DNA from: Elusimicrobiales bacterium
Lineage (GTDB): Bacteria > Elusimicrobiota > Elusimicrobia > Elusimicrobiales > UBA9959
DNA length: 64,000 nt
Direction: 5' to 3'
NCBI GenBank assembly: GCA_031082205.1
Contig: JAVHLJ010000011.1
Span: forward strand, 1 to 64,000
The position numbers and the translations under genes were made by a program. The notes under the pieces are model-generated. The model was given only the letters and a program-made list of their open reading frames with translations. It did not search any database and was not told the origin of the DNA. Shown here one piece after another: positions 1 to 11,000 of the stretch. Each line of letters begins with the position of its first letter. The first letter of the stretch is position 1.

Positions 1-187
1 ACTTGGCCACCAGCGTGAAAGGCTTTACCGGCACCTTGTACTTCAGGCATTCGTCGGCCAGGCGGGAATCCTTGGGGCACATTACCACCACTGTGTGGCC
101 TTTCTTCGCCAGCTGGATGGAAAGGTGCAGTGCCTGGTAGGAATTGATGTCCCAGGCCGCGTTGTCCACTATCTTGAGTATCTTCAT
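1..187 (-). CDS. Glycosyltransferase, GT4-like N-terminus (partial)
   Basis: This is the first 62 codons of a gene that runs off the left edge of the window; it is too short for the ORF track. The start ATG overlaps the stop of the preceding TPR gene as ATGA. The visible protein begins MKILKIVDNAAWDINSYQ and continues with a helix and GHTVVVMCPKDS, the beta-alpha-beta opening of the first Rossmann domain of GT-B glycosyltransferases. A sugar-transfer role in envelope or glycan synthesis is inferred from this fold signature. The catalytic domain lies outside the window, so donor and acceptor are unknown. Confidence 0.6.
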   Translation of the reverse strand, partial: MKILKIVDNAAWDINSYQALHLSIQLAKKGHTVVVMCPKDSRLADECLKYKVPVKPFTLVAK

Positions 188-927
188 CGCGTCCTTCCCT
201 CTATCTTTTCGAGTTCCCTGAGCGCGCGCTCGGCGTATTCCTTCTCGGGCGCGTTCTCGGCGATGTCCCGGTATATCTCCGCTGCCGTGGAGTAGTCTCC
301 CGCCCGCTTGCTGAGGAAAGCGGTCTGGTTCTTGAGCATGGTCGGGCAATCGGGCTGGCGCACCACGGGAAGGAGGAGCCTGACTATCTCGCCGGGATTC
401 TCCTCTCCGCTGTGCCCCAGGGCCGCCAGGACCGAATGATAACGCCACTCGCGCGGGGCCCTGCTTATAGCCAGCTCCAGTATCGTCCTGGCCTCGGCGG
501 GCTTGTTGAGGTTATAGGCGAGGGAGGCGGCCGAATAGATCACGGCGCTGTGGAACCAGGGATCGAGGTCGATGACGTGAAGGGACAGGGGAATGAACTC
601 GGGGTACTCGCCCTTCTCCCAGCCCGGGCCGTGATCGCAGACGCTGCCGTCGGCGTGATGATGCTCGCGATGCTCCTGTATCCTCTCGTCGTGGACGGAT
701 TCGCGGGTGCCGTAATACTGCATGAGGCGTATGAACCAGACGTCGGCGAAAAGGCGGCGCGCGCCCAGGCTGACGGCCGCCGCGTCCTCCGCGGCGCTGC
801 GGCGCACCTCCCTTATATCGGAAACGGCGGGCAGGGGGGGGCGGTAGCGTTCCGCCCGCAGGCCAAGGGCCAGGGCGGGCAGGAAGAAGAGGAGGCCCAG
901 GAGCAGGTCCTTAACCCGGGGCGACAA
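184..927 (-). CDS. Membrane-anchored TPR protein
   Basis: The ORF track begins further upstream, but I choose the TTG at 927. It has an AAGGAG ribosome-binding site seven bases away and starts just after the upstream stop. The resulting 247-residue protein has one N-terminal hydrophobic helix (about residues 5-22), a charged linker, a His/Asp-rich patch (HDERIQEHREHHHADG, about 80-100), and a C-terminal half of TPR-like helix pairs (KPAEARTILELAISRAPREW, then DYSTAAEIYRDIAENAP). TPR repeats mediate protein-protein contacts; this one should face the periplasm. It sits 3' of an ABC exporter permease and overlaps the glycosyltransferase by ATGA, so it probably belongs to the same operon. Its specific function is unknown. 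Confidence 0.6.
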   Translation of the reverse strand: MSPRVKDLLLGLLFFLPALALGLRAERYRPPLPAVSDIREVRRSAAEDAAAVSLGARRLFADVWFIRLMQYYGTRESVHDERIQEHREHHHADGSVCDHGPGWEKGEYPEFIPLSLHVIDLDPWFHSAVIYSAASLAYNLNKPAEARTILELAISRAPREWRYHSVLAALGHSGEENPGEIVRLLLPVVRQPDCPTMLKNQTAFLSKRAGDYSTAAEIYRDIAENAPEKEYAERALRELEKIEGRTR

Positions 928-928
928 G

Positions 929-1696
929 TCAGAACTCCTTGCGGCGCAGAAGCGCCCAGGCGAAGCCGTAGGAGCCCGCCCACCAGGCGGCGGCGTAAGC
1001 CAGGGCAAGGGCGGGCGGGGCGGCGGCCCCGGGCACGTCGAGCGCGTCCTTGAAATTGAAAAGCTGCAGGTTCGGTATCAGCCTGGCGAGGAACTCCAGC
1101 GCGGAACCCTCGCCGCCGGCCCTCGCGGCCATGAATACCGTCTCCGGGGCGAAATGCCCGAGCATCCAGAGGATGAAGCCTATGACCATGGCGGAGAGCG
1201 AGGACGTCGCGAACATGGAAACGGCGAAGACCAGGGAGGAGATAAGGGTCAGCTTCAGCCAGGAATAGCCAAGGGCGGCGAAGTAGAGGCCGTCGGGGGA
1301 GTGGCCGCGCAGCAGGAGCAGGGAAGAGTGCATCACGGCCGTCGCGGCCAGCAGCAGCGCCGCAGCCCCGAATACCGCCAGCATCTTGCCCAGAAGGTAG
1401 GAGTGGCGCGGCACGGGGCGGGAGAAGACGAGGTAGATGGTCTTGGTCTCGACCTCGGAGGAGACGGCCGTGGCCGAAGCGTAGACGCAGAAGGCCAGGC
1501 CCATCAGTTCCATCAGGGCCAGGCCGAAATCCACCAGCGCGCGGCGCTCCTGGTAGACCGCCATTACGCCGACAAGCAGCGAGGAGTATATCAGGAGCAG
1601 AGAGAAGAGAAGGAACAGGCCGAAGAAGCGGTCGCGCAGGTGCAGCCGCAGGGAGTGCGAGGCCACGCGCAGGGCGGGGGAGAAGAGGGCTTTCAT
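929..1696 (-). CDS. ABC-2 type transporter permease
   Basis: A 255-residue integral membrane protein with about six hydrophobic helices, in the layout of ABC-2/NosY/GldF permeases: helix 1 at about 20-45, a cytosolic segment EVETKTIYLVFSRPVPRHSY that matches the conserved coupling region after helix 2, and a basic C-terminus LLRRKEF. It overlaps the ATPase gene by 4 bp, so the pair should form a two-component exporter. Family members export lipids, polysaccharides or drugs, or act in gliding and copper handling; nothing here fixes the substrate. The DUF885-like and TPR neighbours suggest an envelope role. Confidence 0.8.
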   Translation of the reverse strand: MKALFSPALRVASHSLRLHLRDRFFGLFLLFSLLLIYSSLLVGVMAVYQERRALVDFGLALMELMGLAFCVYASATAVSSEVETKTIYLVFSRPVPRHSYLLGKMLAVFGAAALLLAATAVMHSSLLLLRGHSPDGLYFAALGYSWLKLTLISSLVFAVSMFATSSLSAMVIGFILWMLGHFAPETVFMAARAGGEGSALEFLARLIPNLQLFNFKDALDVPGAAAPPALALAYAAAWWAGSYGFAWALLRRKEF

Positions 1697-2433
1697 CGCA
1701 CCGCCTCCATGAAAAGTCTCTCGAGGCCGCCTTCGGCCCCGCGCCAGGAGGAGCTTTCGACGCAGGCGACCACTCCGCCCCGGGATAGCATGATGACCCT
1801 GTCGGCCACCTTCTCCAGTTCCGAGATGCTGTGGGAGGAGAGAACCACCGTGCGGCCCTCTTCGCGCAGGCCGGAGATCAGCACCCTCATGTCGTGTATG
1901 GCGATGGGGTCCAGCCCGCTGGCCGGCTCGTCCAGTATGACCAGTTCCGGCCCGTGCACCAGCGCCTGGGCCAGGCCGAGCCTCTGCATCATGCCCTTCG
2001 AGAACTCGGAGATGCGCTTGCCGGCGTGGGGAGCCAGCCCGACTTTTTCCATGACGGAGGCGACGGCCGGGGCCGCGTCGGCGCGCGTCATGCCGCTGAG
2101 CGAGGCGTAATAGGACAGGGCCTCCGCGGGACGGTAGCGGGGGTAAAAGTAGGGGAGTTCGGGCAGGAAGCCGATGCGGCGGCGGCTCTCCGCGTCGCGG
2201 GGGTCGGAGCCCAGGACGCGCACGGTGCCAGAGGTGGGCGCGAGGAGCCCCGCCATCAGTTTCATGAGAGTGGTCTTGCCGGCGCCGTTGAGGCCCAGAA
2301 GCCCCAGTATCTCGCCGCGGCGGATCTCGAAAGAGACGCCCTTAACGGCCTCCAGCGGCTGGGGGCGGCCCAGGCGGGGGAGGAGGTAGGTCTTCCCCGC
2401 CTTTTCGAAAACGGCCGCCATTTCTTGGCTCAT
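1693..2433 (-). CDS. ABC transporter ATP-binding protein
   Basis: The track ORF is extended upstream in a false frame. The real start is the ATG at 2433, which overlaps the upstream stop as ATGA and gives 246 residues. Visible motifs in order: Walker A LNGAGKTT (about residue 45), a signature-like region SEFSKGMMQRLGLAQAL replacing LSGGQ (about 140), Walker B LVILDEPASGLDP, and the switch histidine in VVLSSHS. It resembles the CcmA/NatA/GldA class of ATPases that pair with ABC-2 permeases. It powers the permease encoded next to it on the cytoplasmic face of the inner membrane. Confidence 0.85.
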   Translation of the reverse strand: MSQEMAAVFEKAGKTYLLPRLGRPQPLEAVKGVSFEIRRGEILGLLGLNGAGKTTLMKLMAGLLAPTSGTVRVLGSDPRDAESRRRIGFLPELPYFYPRYRPAEALSYYASLSGMTRADAAPAVASVMEKVGLAPHAGKRISEFSKGMMQRLGLAQALVHGPELVILDEPASGLDPIAIHDMRVLISGLREEGRTVVLSSHSISELEKVADRVIMLSRGGVVACVESSSWRGAEGGLERLFMEAVR

Positions 2434-4202
2434 CTGACCATCTTCTCCTGTTCCTTCTTGCGGCGCCGCATCTCGTCCCGGGCGGATTCCGCGGTGATGT
2501 TGCCCAGCCTGAGGAAATACGCGTGGAAGTTGCGCAGGTCGAAATGCTTCTGCTCGGTGGTCTTGAAATAGTCGCGCATCTCCACTACGTAGTCCAGGCC
2601 CAGCAGGTGGGTCATGCCCTCGGTCGGGGAGATGGAGATGCGCAGCACCTCCTGCTCGGCCTGGGCCCGGGAGAAGCCCATGTTCTCCTCGAAGAAGCGC
2701 ACCGCCGCGGGATAGTCCATGCGGCGGGTGTGCAGGCCCGCGTCCACGACCGCGCGCGCGGCCCGCAGGGCCTTGAGGTAGATGCGCATGAAGCGCGACC
2801 AGTAGGACGAGTAGAAGCCCATCTCCTCGGCCAGCAGCTCGGAATAGCAGGCCCAGCCGTTGGCCAGCACGGGCTGGTTGGAAACGCGGCGTATGCGGGA
2901 GGCGTTGTTGGCGGCCTCGTAGCTGCGCAGGTGAAGCCCCGGCAGCACGGCGTAGGCCGTGAGCAGCTCGATCTGGACATAGCTGAAGCCCGACTTGAGA
3001 ACTGCCTCCAGCCTTTCGGGGGGCATGGAGGGGTCGGGCATGGAGATATAGAGTTCGGAGACGCGGTTGTCGTCCAGGGGGAAGGGCTCGGCGAAATAGA
3101 CGTAGGGGACCACCGGCGCCAGGAAGCCCGGCATGTCCTTCATGACCAGCCGCTGCTGCGGATAAGGCACCACCTTGTATTCGTCGAAATGCTGATGGGC
3201 GCGCTCGGACTCCTCGCGGAAGATCTTGATTATGTCTTTCGCTTCCGGATGCTCGCGGGGGAGCTTCTGGAGGACGCCCTGCCAGCCGCGCTGCTTGTAG
3301 AGCACCGGGTCTATGTTGAAAGCCTCCTTCTTGAGGTCCGCTACTGCGCGCCGGAAAGAGCCCCTGAAGTTCCGGTAGGCTTTTCCGGGGGTCATATCCA
3401 GGGCGTGCCAGCGCTCGAGATAGAAACCGTAGGAATATTCCCCGGCCGAAGGGTCGCCGTCGGCCGAGGGCAGGACGTCCTTCTTGAGGAAGTCGCGGTA
3501 GCGGGTAAGGGCGGCCTTGAGTTTGTCCAGGGCGTCGTCCACCTGCGACTTGAGAAGCGGGTCGTAGAGGGTATAGCCGCGGAACAGAGGCACGAAGTCG
3601 GGGATGGTCTTTATGGCGTGCTCGCACTGCCGTATGGAGTTCTCCACCCAGATCCGGGGGGGGCGGGACAGGTTCCGCTCGGCCTGCAGCAGCACGTCCG
3701 GTATCTGTTTCATGCGCGACAGAGCGGCCGCGGCGCGCAGGTTATAGTCCCTGTAATCGCGGCTGACCACGTCGAAGACCGACCTAAGCGGCTCAAGGTA
3801 GTAATGCGGGCGCAGGGCGAGAAAATTGGTCTTCTCGAGATCGTAGATGTCCGTCTCGAGCATGCGATCGAGCAGGCCGTAGTCGATAGCGTCGGAGGGG
3901 TGCAGCGGCTCCTTGTCTATATCGTGCAGTCTGGAGCGTATCTTTCGCAGCGCCTCGAGCTGCGTGTTGACCCGCTCCTGGTTGCGCCTGGTGAGAAGCG
4001 CGTCCGAGTCGTGTATGCCCAGCTGCGTGGCTCTCTCCGGATCGTACATCTGTATTGTGGCGAGGTACTGGCCGAAGACCTCGCCGAGCTTGGTCTTCTC
4101 CAGGGCTCCCTCCACCTCATGAGTGGAGAGCTCGCCCTCGTAGGCAGGCAGAGCCTGCGGGAGGAAGGGAAGGGAAAACAAAAGGAACGCCGCTTTTTTC
4201 AT
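2430..4202 (-). CDS. Exported DUF885-family protein with degraded metal site
   Basis: I choose ATG 4202 (MKKAAFLLFSLPFLPQALPA, a clear signal peptide) over the TTG at 4208 because an AGGGGG site lies nine bases before the ATG. The 590-residue mature protein is helical and matches DUF885 throughout, most clearly in the C-terminal half (NGWACYSELLAEEMGFY, then ARAVVDAGLHTRRMDYPAAV). DUF885 proteins are putative zinc peptidases with a motif of the form HEAxPGHHLQ. Here the aligned stretch reads YAVLPGLHLR, so the HE pair and first GHH histidine are gone, and the Glu of EGWALY is Asn. I infer a secreted, probably non-catalytic member. It is 4-bp coupled to the ABC exporter genes and follows lon by about 30 bp. 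Confidence 0.7.
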   Translation of the reverse strand: MKKAAFLLFSLPFLPQALPAYEGELSTHEVEGALEKTKLGEVFGQYLATIQMYDPERATQLGIHDSDALLTRRNQERVNTQLEALRKIRSRLHDIDKEPLHPSDAIDYGLLDRMLETDIYDLEKTNFLALRPHYYLEPLRSVFDVVSRDYRDYNLRAAAALSRMKQIPDVLLQAERNLSRPPRIWVENSIRQCEHAIKTIPDFVPLFRGYTLYDPLLKSQVDDALDKLKAALTRYRDFLKKDVLPSADGDPSAGEYSYGFYLERWHALDMTPGKAYRNFRGSFRRAVADLKKEAFNIDPVLYKQRGWQGVLQKLPREHPEAKDIIKIFREESERAHQHFDEYKVVPYPQQRLVMKDMPGFLAPVVPYVYFAEPFPLDDNRVSELYISMPDPSMPPERLEAVLKSGFSYVQIELLTAYAVLPGLHLRSYEAANNASRIRRVSNQPVLANGWACYSELLAEEMGFYSSYWSRFMRIYLKALRAARAVVDAGLHTRRMDYPAAVRFFEENMGFSRAQAEQEVLRISISPTEGMTHLLGLDYVVEMRDYFKTTEQKHFDLRNFHAYFLRLGNITAESARDEMRRRKKEQEKMVR

Positions 4203-4233
4203 CAGCAAATGCCCCCTGACTGGAACGGACGGT

Positions 4234-6609
<2,376 letters not shown>

Positions 6610-6633
6610 AGGTCTTGGGTCGCTCCGGCGTCG

Positions 6634-7239
6634 TTATTTTTTCTTGAAGTCCAGCACCCCGTCGATGATGCCGTAATCCTTGGCCTCCGCGGCCGACAGG
6701 TAGAAATTCCGCTCCATGTCGTCGTGGACCTTCTTCTCGGTCTGGCCGGTGTGCTTGGCCAGTATCTCGGTGAGGCGCTTCTTGTTCTCCTGCATCTCGC
6801 GGCTCTCTATCTCGATGTCGGTGGCCTGGCCGGAGATGCCGCCGCCCCAGATCAGGGGCTGGTGGATCATGATGCGGGCGTTGGGCAGGGCGTAGCGCTT
6901 GCCCTTGGAGCCGGCCGCCAGCAGCACCGCGCCGAAGCTCATCGCCATGCCCATGCAGATAGTGGAGATCGGGGCCTTGATGAACTGCATGGTGTCGTAG
7001 ACGGCGAGGCCGGCCGTGACCATGCCGCCGGGGGAGTTTATGTAGAGGTTGATGTCCTTCTCGGGGTCCTCGGCGTCGAGGTAAAGCAGCTGGGCTATGA
7101 CCGTGTTGGCCGAGGCGGTCGAGACGGCGCCTTCGGGGTCGCCGAAGAATATAATGCGGTCCCTCAGCAGACGGGAGTAGATGTCGTAGCCGACCATCGC
7201 CCCCTGGTTCCACTTCTCTATGATTGTCGGGATTATCAT
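6634..7239 (-). CDS. clpP: ATP-dependent Clp protease proteolytic subunit
   Basis: 201 residues, normal ClpP length. The catalytic serine is in [14 protein letters not shown] (canonical GxAASMGA, so the flanking residues are variant but Ser is kept), the histidine in MIHQP, and the aspartate in the region after EIESREMQ. ClpP forms a double heptameric barrel that degrades proteins fed in by ClpX or ClpA/C. A GGAGG-like site sits just before ATG 7239. No ClpX or other Clp ATPase is encoded in the window, so its partner must be elsewhere. It lies between tig and lon on the same strand. Confidence 0.95.
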   Translation of the reverse strand: MIIPTIIEKWNQGAMVGYDIYSRLLRDRIIFFGDPEGAVSTASANTVIAQLLYLDAEDPEKDINLYINSPGGMVTAGLAVYDTMQFIKAPISTICMGMAMSFGAVLLAAGSKGKRYALPNARIMIHQPLIWGGGISGQATDIEIESREMQENKKRLTEILAKHTGQTEKKVHDDMERNFYLSAAEAKDYGIIDGVLDFKKK

Positions 7240-7266
7240 TTTTTCCTCCGCGCGGGACGGCCGCGC

Positions 7267-8529
7267 TTACTTGGTCTCTTCCTTTATTTCCGCCTTGGAT
7301 TTTATGAAATCCATGGTCTTGTTTTCCACTATCGAGGCCCTGATGTAATCCTTCCTGCGGTCGAACAGCTCGCGGGCCTTTTTCTTCTCCTCTTCGCTGG
7401 CCAGCCTGGCCAGGGCTTTCTGGAGTTCGGCGTCGACGTCGGCGTCGGTGACCTCTATCTTCTCCTTGCGGGCTATGTTGTGGAGCAGATAGGTGAGGCG
7501 CAGGTTGCGCTCGGCTATGGGCGTCACGCGCTCGGCGAAGGCTTCCTCGCTGAAGTTCTCGTCGCCCTGCATGCGGCGCCTGAGGACCTCCATCAGTTCC
7601 TTGGATTCCTCCTTGACCAGCGTGGGGGGAAGGGACATGGGATTGTGCTTTATGAGGTGGTCTTCTATCTGGGAGAGCAGGTCCTTCTCGGTGCGCTCGG
7701 TCTCGCCGCGCTCGAGCAGCTTGCGGACGTTATCCCTGAGCTCCTCGGCGGTCTTGACGCCGGCCTGGCCCAGGAAGGCTTCGTCTATCGCGGGAACGAC
7801 CTTCTCCTTGACGTCCTGCACGCGGGCCTTGAACTTCAGCTTGCGTCCGCCGAACTCGGAATCGAACTCGACGACGTCGCCTTTTTTCGCCCCCAGTAGT
7901 TTCTCGGCCAGGCCGGCCACGGTCTGCGGGGCGGACATGTCCACGATCTCGCCCTTCACGTCTCCGTCGGCGACCTTCTCGCCGTTCTCCCAGGTCTCGT
8001 AATCCACCACGACGAAGTGGTTGCCGGCTATCGGGGCGTTCTCGACGGGCTTGAGGTAGGCGTTGTACTCGCGAAGCTGGTTTATGTACTTCTCGACCTC
8101 AGCGTCGGCGATCTTCTTGACGCGGCGCACGGCCTTGATCTTCTCGTAGTTCTTGGGCTCCAGTTTGGGGCTGCACTCGAGCTGCACCTCGAAGTAGGCG
8201 GTCTTGGCCGCGTCGTACTTCACGTTGGTCATCAGCGGCGTCACCACGGGCGCGGCGCTCTCGGCCTTGATGATCTCGGGCAGCGCGGCCTTGGCCAGTA
8301 TGTCGAGGGCCTCGTCGCGGACCATGGACGGGAACTGCTCCTTTATCATGGCCAGCGGCACCTTGCCCTGCCGGAAGCCGGGCAGAGTCACCACGGCCTG
8401 CAGGCGGACCAGCGCCTGTTCCTGGGCCTCGGCGAGGACTTCCTTGCCGGAATCGACCGCGTAAACGTGCACGCAGCCTTCGGCCTTTATTTTCTTTATC
8501 TTGTCTCCGTAAGAGAGAGTGACGGGCAT
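7267..8529 (-). CDS. tig: Trigger factor, ribosome-associated chaperone
   Basis: 420 residues with the expected three-part structure. The N-terminal ribosome-binding domain carries the signature loop LPGFRQGKVP (about residues 50-60), followed by a PPIase-like FKBP domain (about 150-240, ending with the FKARVQDVKEK strand) and a long helical C-terminal chaperone domain. It binds nascent chains at the ribosomal exit tunnel. The start ATG at 8529 has a strong AGGAGG site. Only 32 bp separate it from the upstream tRNA-Leu and no terminator is visible between them, so the tRNA and tig-clpP-lon may share a transcript. Confidence 0.95.
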   Translation of the reverse strand: MPVTLSYGDKIKKIKAEGCVHVYAVDSGKEVLAEAQEQALVRLQAVVTLPGFRQGKVPLAMIKEQFPSMVRDEALDILAKAALPEIIKAESAAPVVTPLMTNVKYDAAKTAYFEVQLECSPKLEPKNYEKIKAVRRVKKIADAEVEKYINQLREYNAYLKPVENAPIAGNHFVVVDYETWENGEKVADGDVKGEIVDMSAPQTVAGLAEKLLGAKKGDVVEFDSEFGGRKLKFKARVQDVKEKVVPAIDEAFLGQAGVKTAEELRDNVRKLLERGETERTEKDLLSQIEDHLIKHNPMSLPPTLVKEESKELMEVLRRRMQGDENFSEEAFAERVTPIAERNLRLTYLLHNIARKEKIEVTDADVDAELQKALARLASEEEKKKARELFDRRKDYIRASIVENKTMDFIKSKAEIKEETK

Positions 8530-8561
8530 TTTTCCTCCTGGGGTTGTCGATTAGAGCGGAA

Positions 8562-8642
8562 TGCCAGAGAGAGGACTCGAACCTCCACGCCTTTCGGCAC
8601 ACGGTCCTAAGCCGTGCGTGTCTGCCATTCCACCACTCTGGC
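8562..8642 (-). tRNA. tRNA-Leu (anticodon UAG)
   Basis: Read on the minus strand, the sequence folds as a class II tRNA: acceptor GCCAGAG pairs with CTCTGGC, the anticodon loop is CTTAGGA with anticodon TAG, a long variable arm (TGCCGAAAGGCG) follows, and the T loop is GGTTCGAGTCC. The long variable arm and TAG anticodon identify leucine (CUN codons). The 3' CCA is not encoded. It is immediately upstream of tig on the same strand. Confidence 0.95.
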
Positions 8643-8681
8643 TCCGGAATCCTTTACGACGGCGGCGTGTCTCCGGCAGAT

Positions 8682-8711
8682 AAAAACCCCGTTTTACGAA
8701 CGGGGTTTTTT
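8682..8711 (-). terminator. Rho-independent terminator of tRNA-Lys
   Basis: An inverted repeat AAAACCCCGTT / AACGGGGTTTT with a short loop lies between the two tRNA genes. Read on the minus strand, the stem is followed by a T run, so it should stop transcription from tRNA-Lys before tRNA-Leu. A run of T on the plus strand means it could also work in reverse. Confidence 0.8.
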
Positions 8712-8772
8712 CGGCTGCGGCTTCGCTTTTTTCCCTGTCGCGCCGGAATCGGGACGGCGCCTGCTATATTTT

Positions 8773-8844
8773 TGGGCCATACGGGATTCGAACCTGTAAC
8801 CTTACGCTTAAGAGGCGTCTGCTCTACCGTTGAGCTAATGGCCC
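8773..8844 (-). tRNA. tRNA-Lys (anticodon CUU)
   Basis: The minus strand folds into a 72-nt class I tRNA: acceptor GGGCCAT pairs perfectly with ATGGCCC, D arm GCTC/GAGC, anticodon loop CTCTTAA (U33 present, anticodon CTT, lysine AAG), and T loop TTCGAAT. There are single mismatches at 27-43 in the anticodon stem and in the T stem. CCA is not encoded. It has its own promoter upstream and terminator downstream. Confidence 0.92.
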
Positions 8845-8853
8845 GATGAATTT

Positions 8854-8882
8854 ATTTTACATAAAAAACTTCCGGATTGCAA
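8854..8882 (-). promoter_or_regulatory. Promoter of tRNA-Lys
   Basis: On the minus strand, TTGCAA (-35) and TAAAAT (-10) are separated by exactly 17 bases, and the -10 ends 9 bases before the mature tRNA 5' end. This is a near-consensus housekeeping sigma-factor arrangement. Confidence 0.7.
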
Positions 8883-8900
8883 AACTCCCGGAGGCCGTCC

Positions 8901-8929
8901 TTGCCGGGAGCGGGCAGAATTGCTAAATT
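8901..8929 (+). promoter_or_regulatory. Promoter of the TPR-SpoIID gene
   Basis: TTGCCG (-35), 17-base spacer, TAAATT (-10) preceded by an extended TGC. The -10 ends 8 bases before the ATG at 8938, so the predicted transcript would start at or within about two bases of the start codon. No Shine-Dalgarno is visible, fitting a leaderless mRNA. Confidence 0.6.
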
Positions 8930-8937
8930 AAGACGCA

Positions 8938-10992
8938 ATGACTAACCTGGCGCTGCTCCTTTCCTTATTATTGGCACCGTCCGCCGCGCACGCCGCTCCC
9001 CGGGCCGGTATGGAAAGCCCGGAGTCCGTATACGCCGGAGCCGTGCGCTCCTGGCTGGACGGCCGCCCCGACGACGCGGTGGAGGGGTTCAAATACGCCG
9101 CCTTCATGTCCTCCGGAACGCCGCTGGCCGCCGCGGCCATGCGCGACGCGGCGGTGCTGCTGGCCGAGGCCGGCAGGCCGCAGGAAGCGCTGGCCTGGCT
9201 GGAAAGGGCCGGCATATCTTCGGAGGAGGACCCCCACGCCTGGTACGAGAAGGGGTGGGACCTGCTGGCCGTCGAGGACCACGCCGGGGCCCGACGGGCC
9301 CTGGAGCGCGCGCTGACTCTTACCGCCGATCAGGACCTGCTGGCGCACGCGCGCTTCGCTCTGGCGATGGCGGAGGAAGGACTGAGAGGCCCGTCCGAGG
9401 CCATCGAGCTCTACCGCGGGATCTACCAGTCCTATCCCTACCTGCTGGTCCCGGCGGCCGTCCGCATAAGCCGCAATTTCGAGCTCCTCAAGAAAAGACA
9501 GCACTCGGTCACCTTCCTCAAGGAAGCACTGCTCTACGACCCCAGGAACTTCCAGGCGGCGATAGACCTGGCGCGCGTATACGAGAAAGTGGACTACCAC
9601 GTTCCGGCCTGGCAGACCTACTACACTCTCGCCGAGATAGACCCCCGCGAGAAGTTCTTCTCTAAGAAAAAAGAAAGACTCTCCAAGCAGGCCAAGGGCG
9701 ACCACCGCAACCTCTTCTACTGGACCCGGATGGCCTGGCCCGTGCACACGAACCCGGTGAAACTGGACAGGGGGGACGAGGCGGACATAGCTCTTTTCGC
9801 GGGCGATGACGGCGTCCCGGCCACCGTGCGTTCCTTCAGCTTCATCTGCAACACTCCCTTCACCATAGAGGACTCGCGCCTGGGCAGGACCGCGGAAGGC
9901 CCCGCGGGCTCGCAGTGGACCGCCGCCTACAACCCTTTCAACCGCATCTACGAGGTCAAGGACACGGTAGCCAACGCCGTCTACTCGACGCGCAACACCT
10001 TCCGGCTCGTCCCCAGGACTCCCGGAGGCGTCATCCTCATCAAGAACGCCGACGTGGCCGCGGACGGGGGGGTCAACCGGGGAGACAGGGAAGTGACGGG
10101 GGAACTGCTGGTCAATCTCCGGCGGGAGGGGTTCGTGCTGATAAACCGCGTCCCCCTGGAGAACGTGCTCCCGGCCATGACCGCGCGCGCCTCCGAGGGC
10201 GACCGGAACCCCGAGTCGCTCAAGGCCCTGTCCGTGGTGCTGCGCACCCGCCTGCGAGGGCTCAAGGCCTCGATGCGGCATTCGCGCGACGGTTTCCACC
10301 TCTGCGACTCGCACCACTGCCAGCGCTTCGACGGCATAAACACCGAGACCGGAGAGGCCGCCGACGCCTCCGCCTCCACCCGCGGCCAGGTCATATCCGG
10401 GGCCGGCCTGCCGCAGGCGGGCGAATACACGCCCTCCTGCGGCGGCTTCACCGAAAGCGGCGTCAGCGACCTCAACCCGCTCCCGAAAGACCTGACGCCC
10501 TTCTCTCTCTCCCGGCATCTGCACAGGGGGCCCCCGGACAACATGTACTGCCTGCCGCCCGACAAGGCTTACGCCTCGGACGCCGCCTGGACGCTGATGC
10601 TGGAACCGCGCTGGATAGAGGACAGGGCCAACCGTACACGCAAGATAGGCAGGCTCCGGAATATCCGCACCCTCGGCCGGAGCCCCTCTGGAAAGGTCCT
10701 TTCCATACGCCTCGAGGGCACGGCCGGCTCCGCGGAAATAAAAGGATTCAAGGAAATTTCCGAAATACTTTCCGCCGGGACCCTGCGCTCGCCGCTGTTC
10801 ACGCTGCGCCCGCTTTTCAAGGGCAAGTTCCCTTCCATGTTCTTCGTAAAGGGACTGGGCACGGGCGAAGGACGCGGTTACTGCGTGGCCGGCGCCAAGG
10901 GCCTGGCCGGAGGCCTGGGCTGGAAATACCGGGAGATACTGCGGCACTACTTCCCCGGCCTGACCGTGACGGGAACGGCGGGGAACCGCTGA
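8938..10992 (+). CDS. Exported TPR protein with SpoIID/LytB amidase-enhancer domain
   Basis: 684 residues. A signal peptide (MTNLALLLSLLLAPSAAHAA) is followed by TPR-like repeats to about residue 270, then a beta-rich region, then a SpoIID/LytB domain (about 380-620) with VPLENVLPAM, a Lys-Ala-x-Val region (ALSVVLRTRL), CDSHHCQRFDG and the YTPSCGGFTES segment, the usual landmarks of SpoIID. In Bacillus SpoIID is a lytic transglycosylase that acts on peptidoglycan, and LytB an amidase enhancer; homologues are common in non-sporulating bacteria. A periplasmic peptidoglycan role is inferred. Two glycosyltransferase genes follow on the same strand after 8 bp. The start is the first ATG after the predicted promoter. 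Confidence 0.8.
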   Translation: MTNLALLLSLLLAPSAAHAAPRAGMESPESVYAGAVRSWLDGRPDDAVEGFKYAAFMSSGTPLAAAAMRDAAVLLAEAGRPQEALAWLERAGISSEEDPHAWYEKGWDLLAVEDHAGARRALERALTLTADQDLLAHARFALAMAEEGLRGPSEAIELYRGIYQSYPYLLVPAAVRISRNFELLKKRQHSVTFLKEALLYDPRNFQAAIDLARVYEKVDYHVPAWQTYYTLAEIDPREKFFSKKKERLSKQAKGDHRNLFYWTRMAWPVHTNPVKLDRGDEADIALFAGDDGVPATVRSFSFICNTPFTIEDSRLGRTAEGPAGSQWTAAYNPFNRIYEVKDTVANAVYSTRNTFRLVPRTPGGVILIKNADVAADGGVNRGDREVTGELLVNLRREGFVLINRVPLENVLPAMTARASEGDRNPESLKALSVVLRTRLRGLKASMRHSRDGFHLCDSHHCQRFDGINTETGEAADASASTRGQVISGAGLPQAGEYTPSCGGFTESGVSDLNPLPKDLTPFSLSRHLHRGPPDNMYCLPPDKAYASDAAWTLMLEPRWIEDRANRTRKIGRLRNIRTLGRSPSGKVLSIRLEGTAGSAEIKGFKEISEILSAGTLRSPLFTLRPLFKGKFPSMFFVKGLGTGEGRGYCVAGAKGLAGGLGWKYREILRHYFPGLTVTGTAGNR

Positions 10993-11000
10993 CGCCTGCG

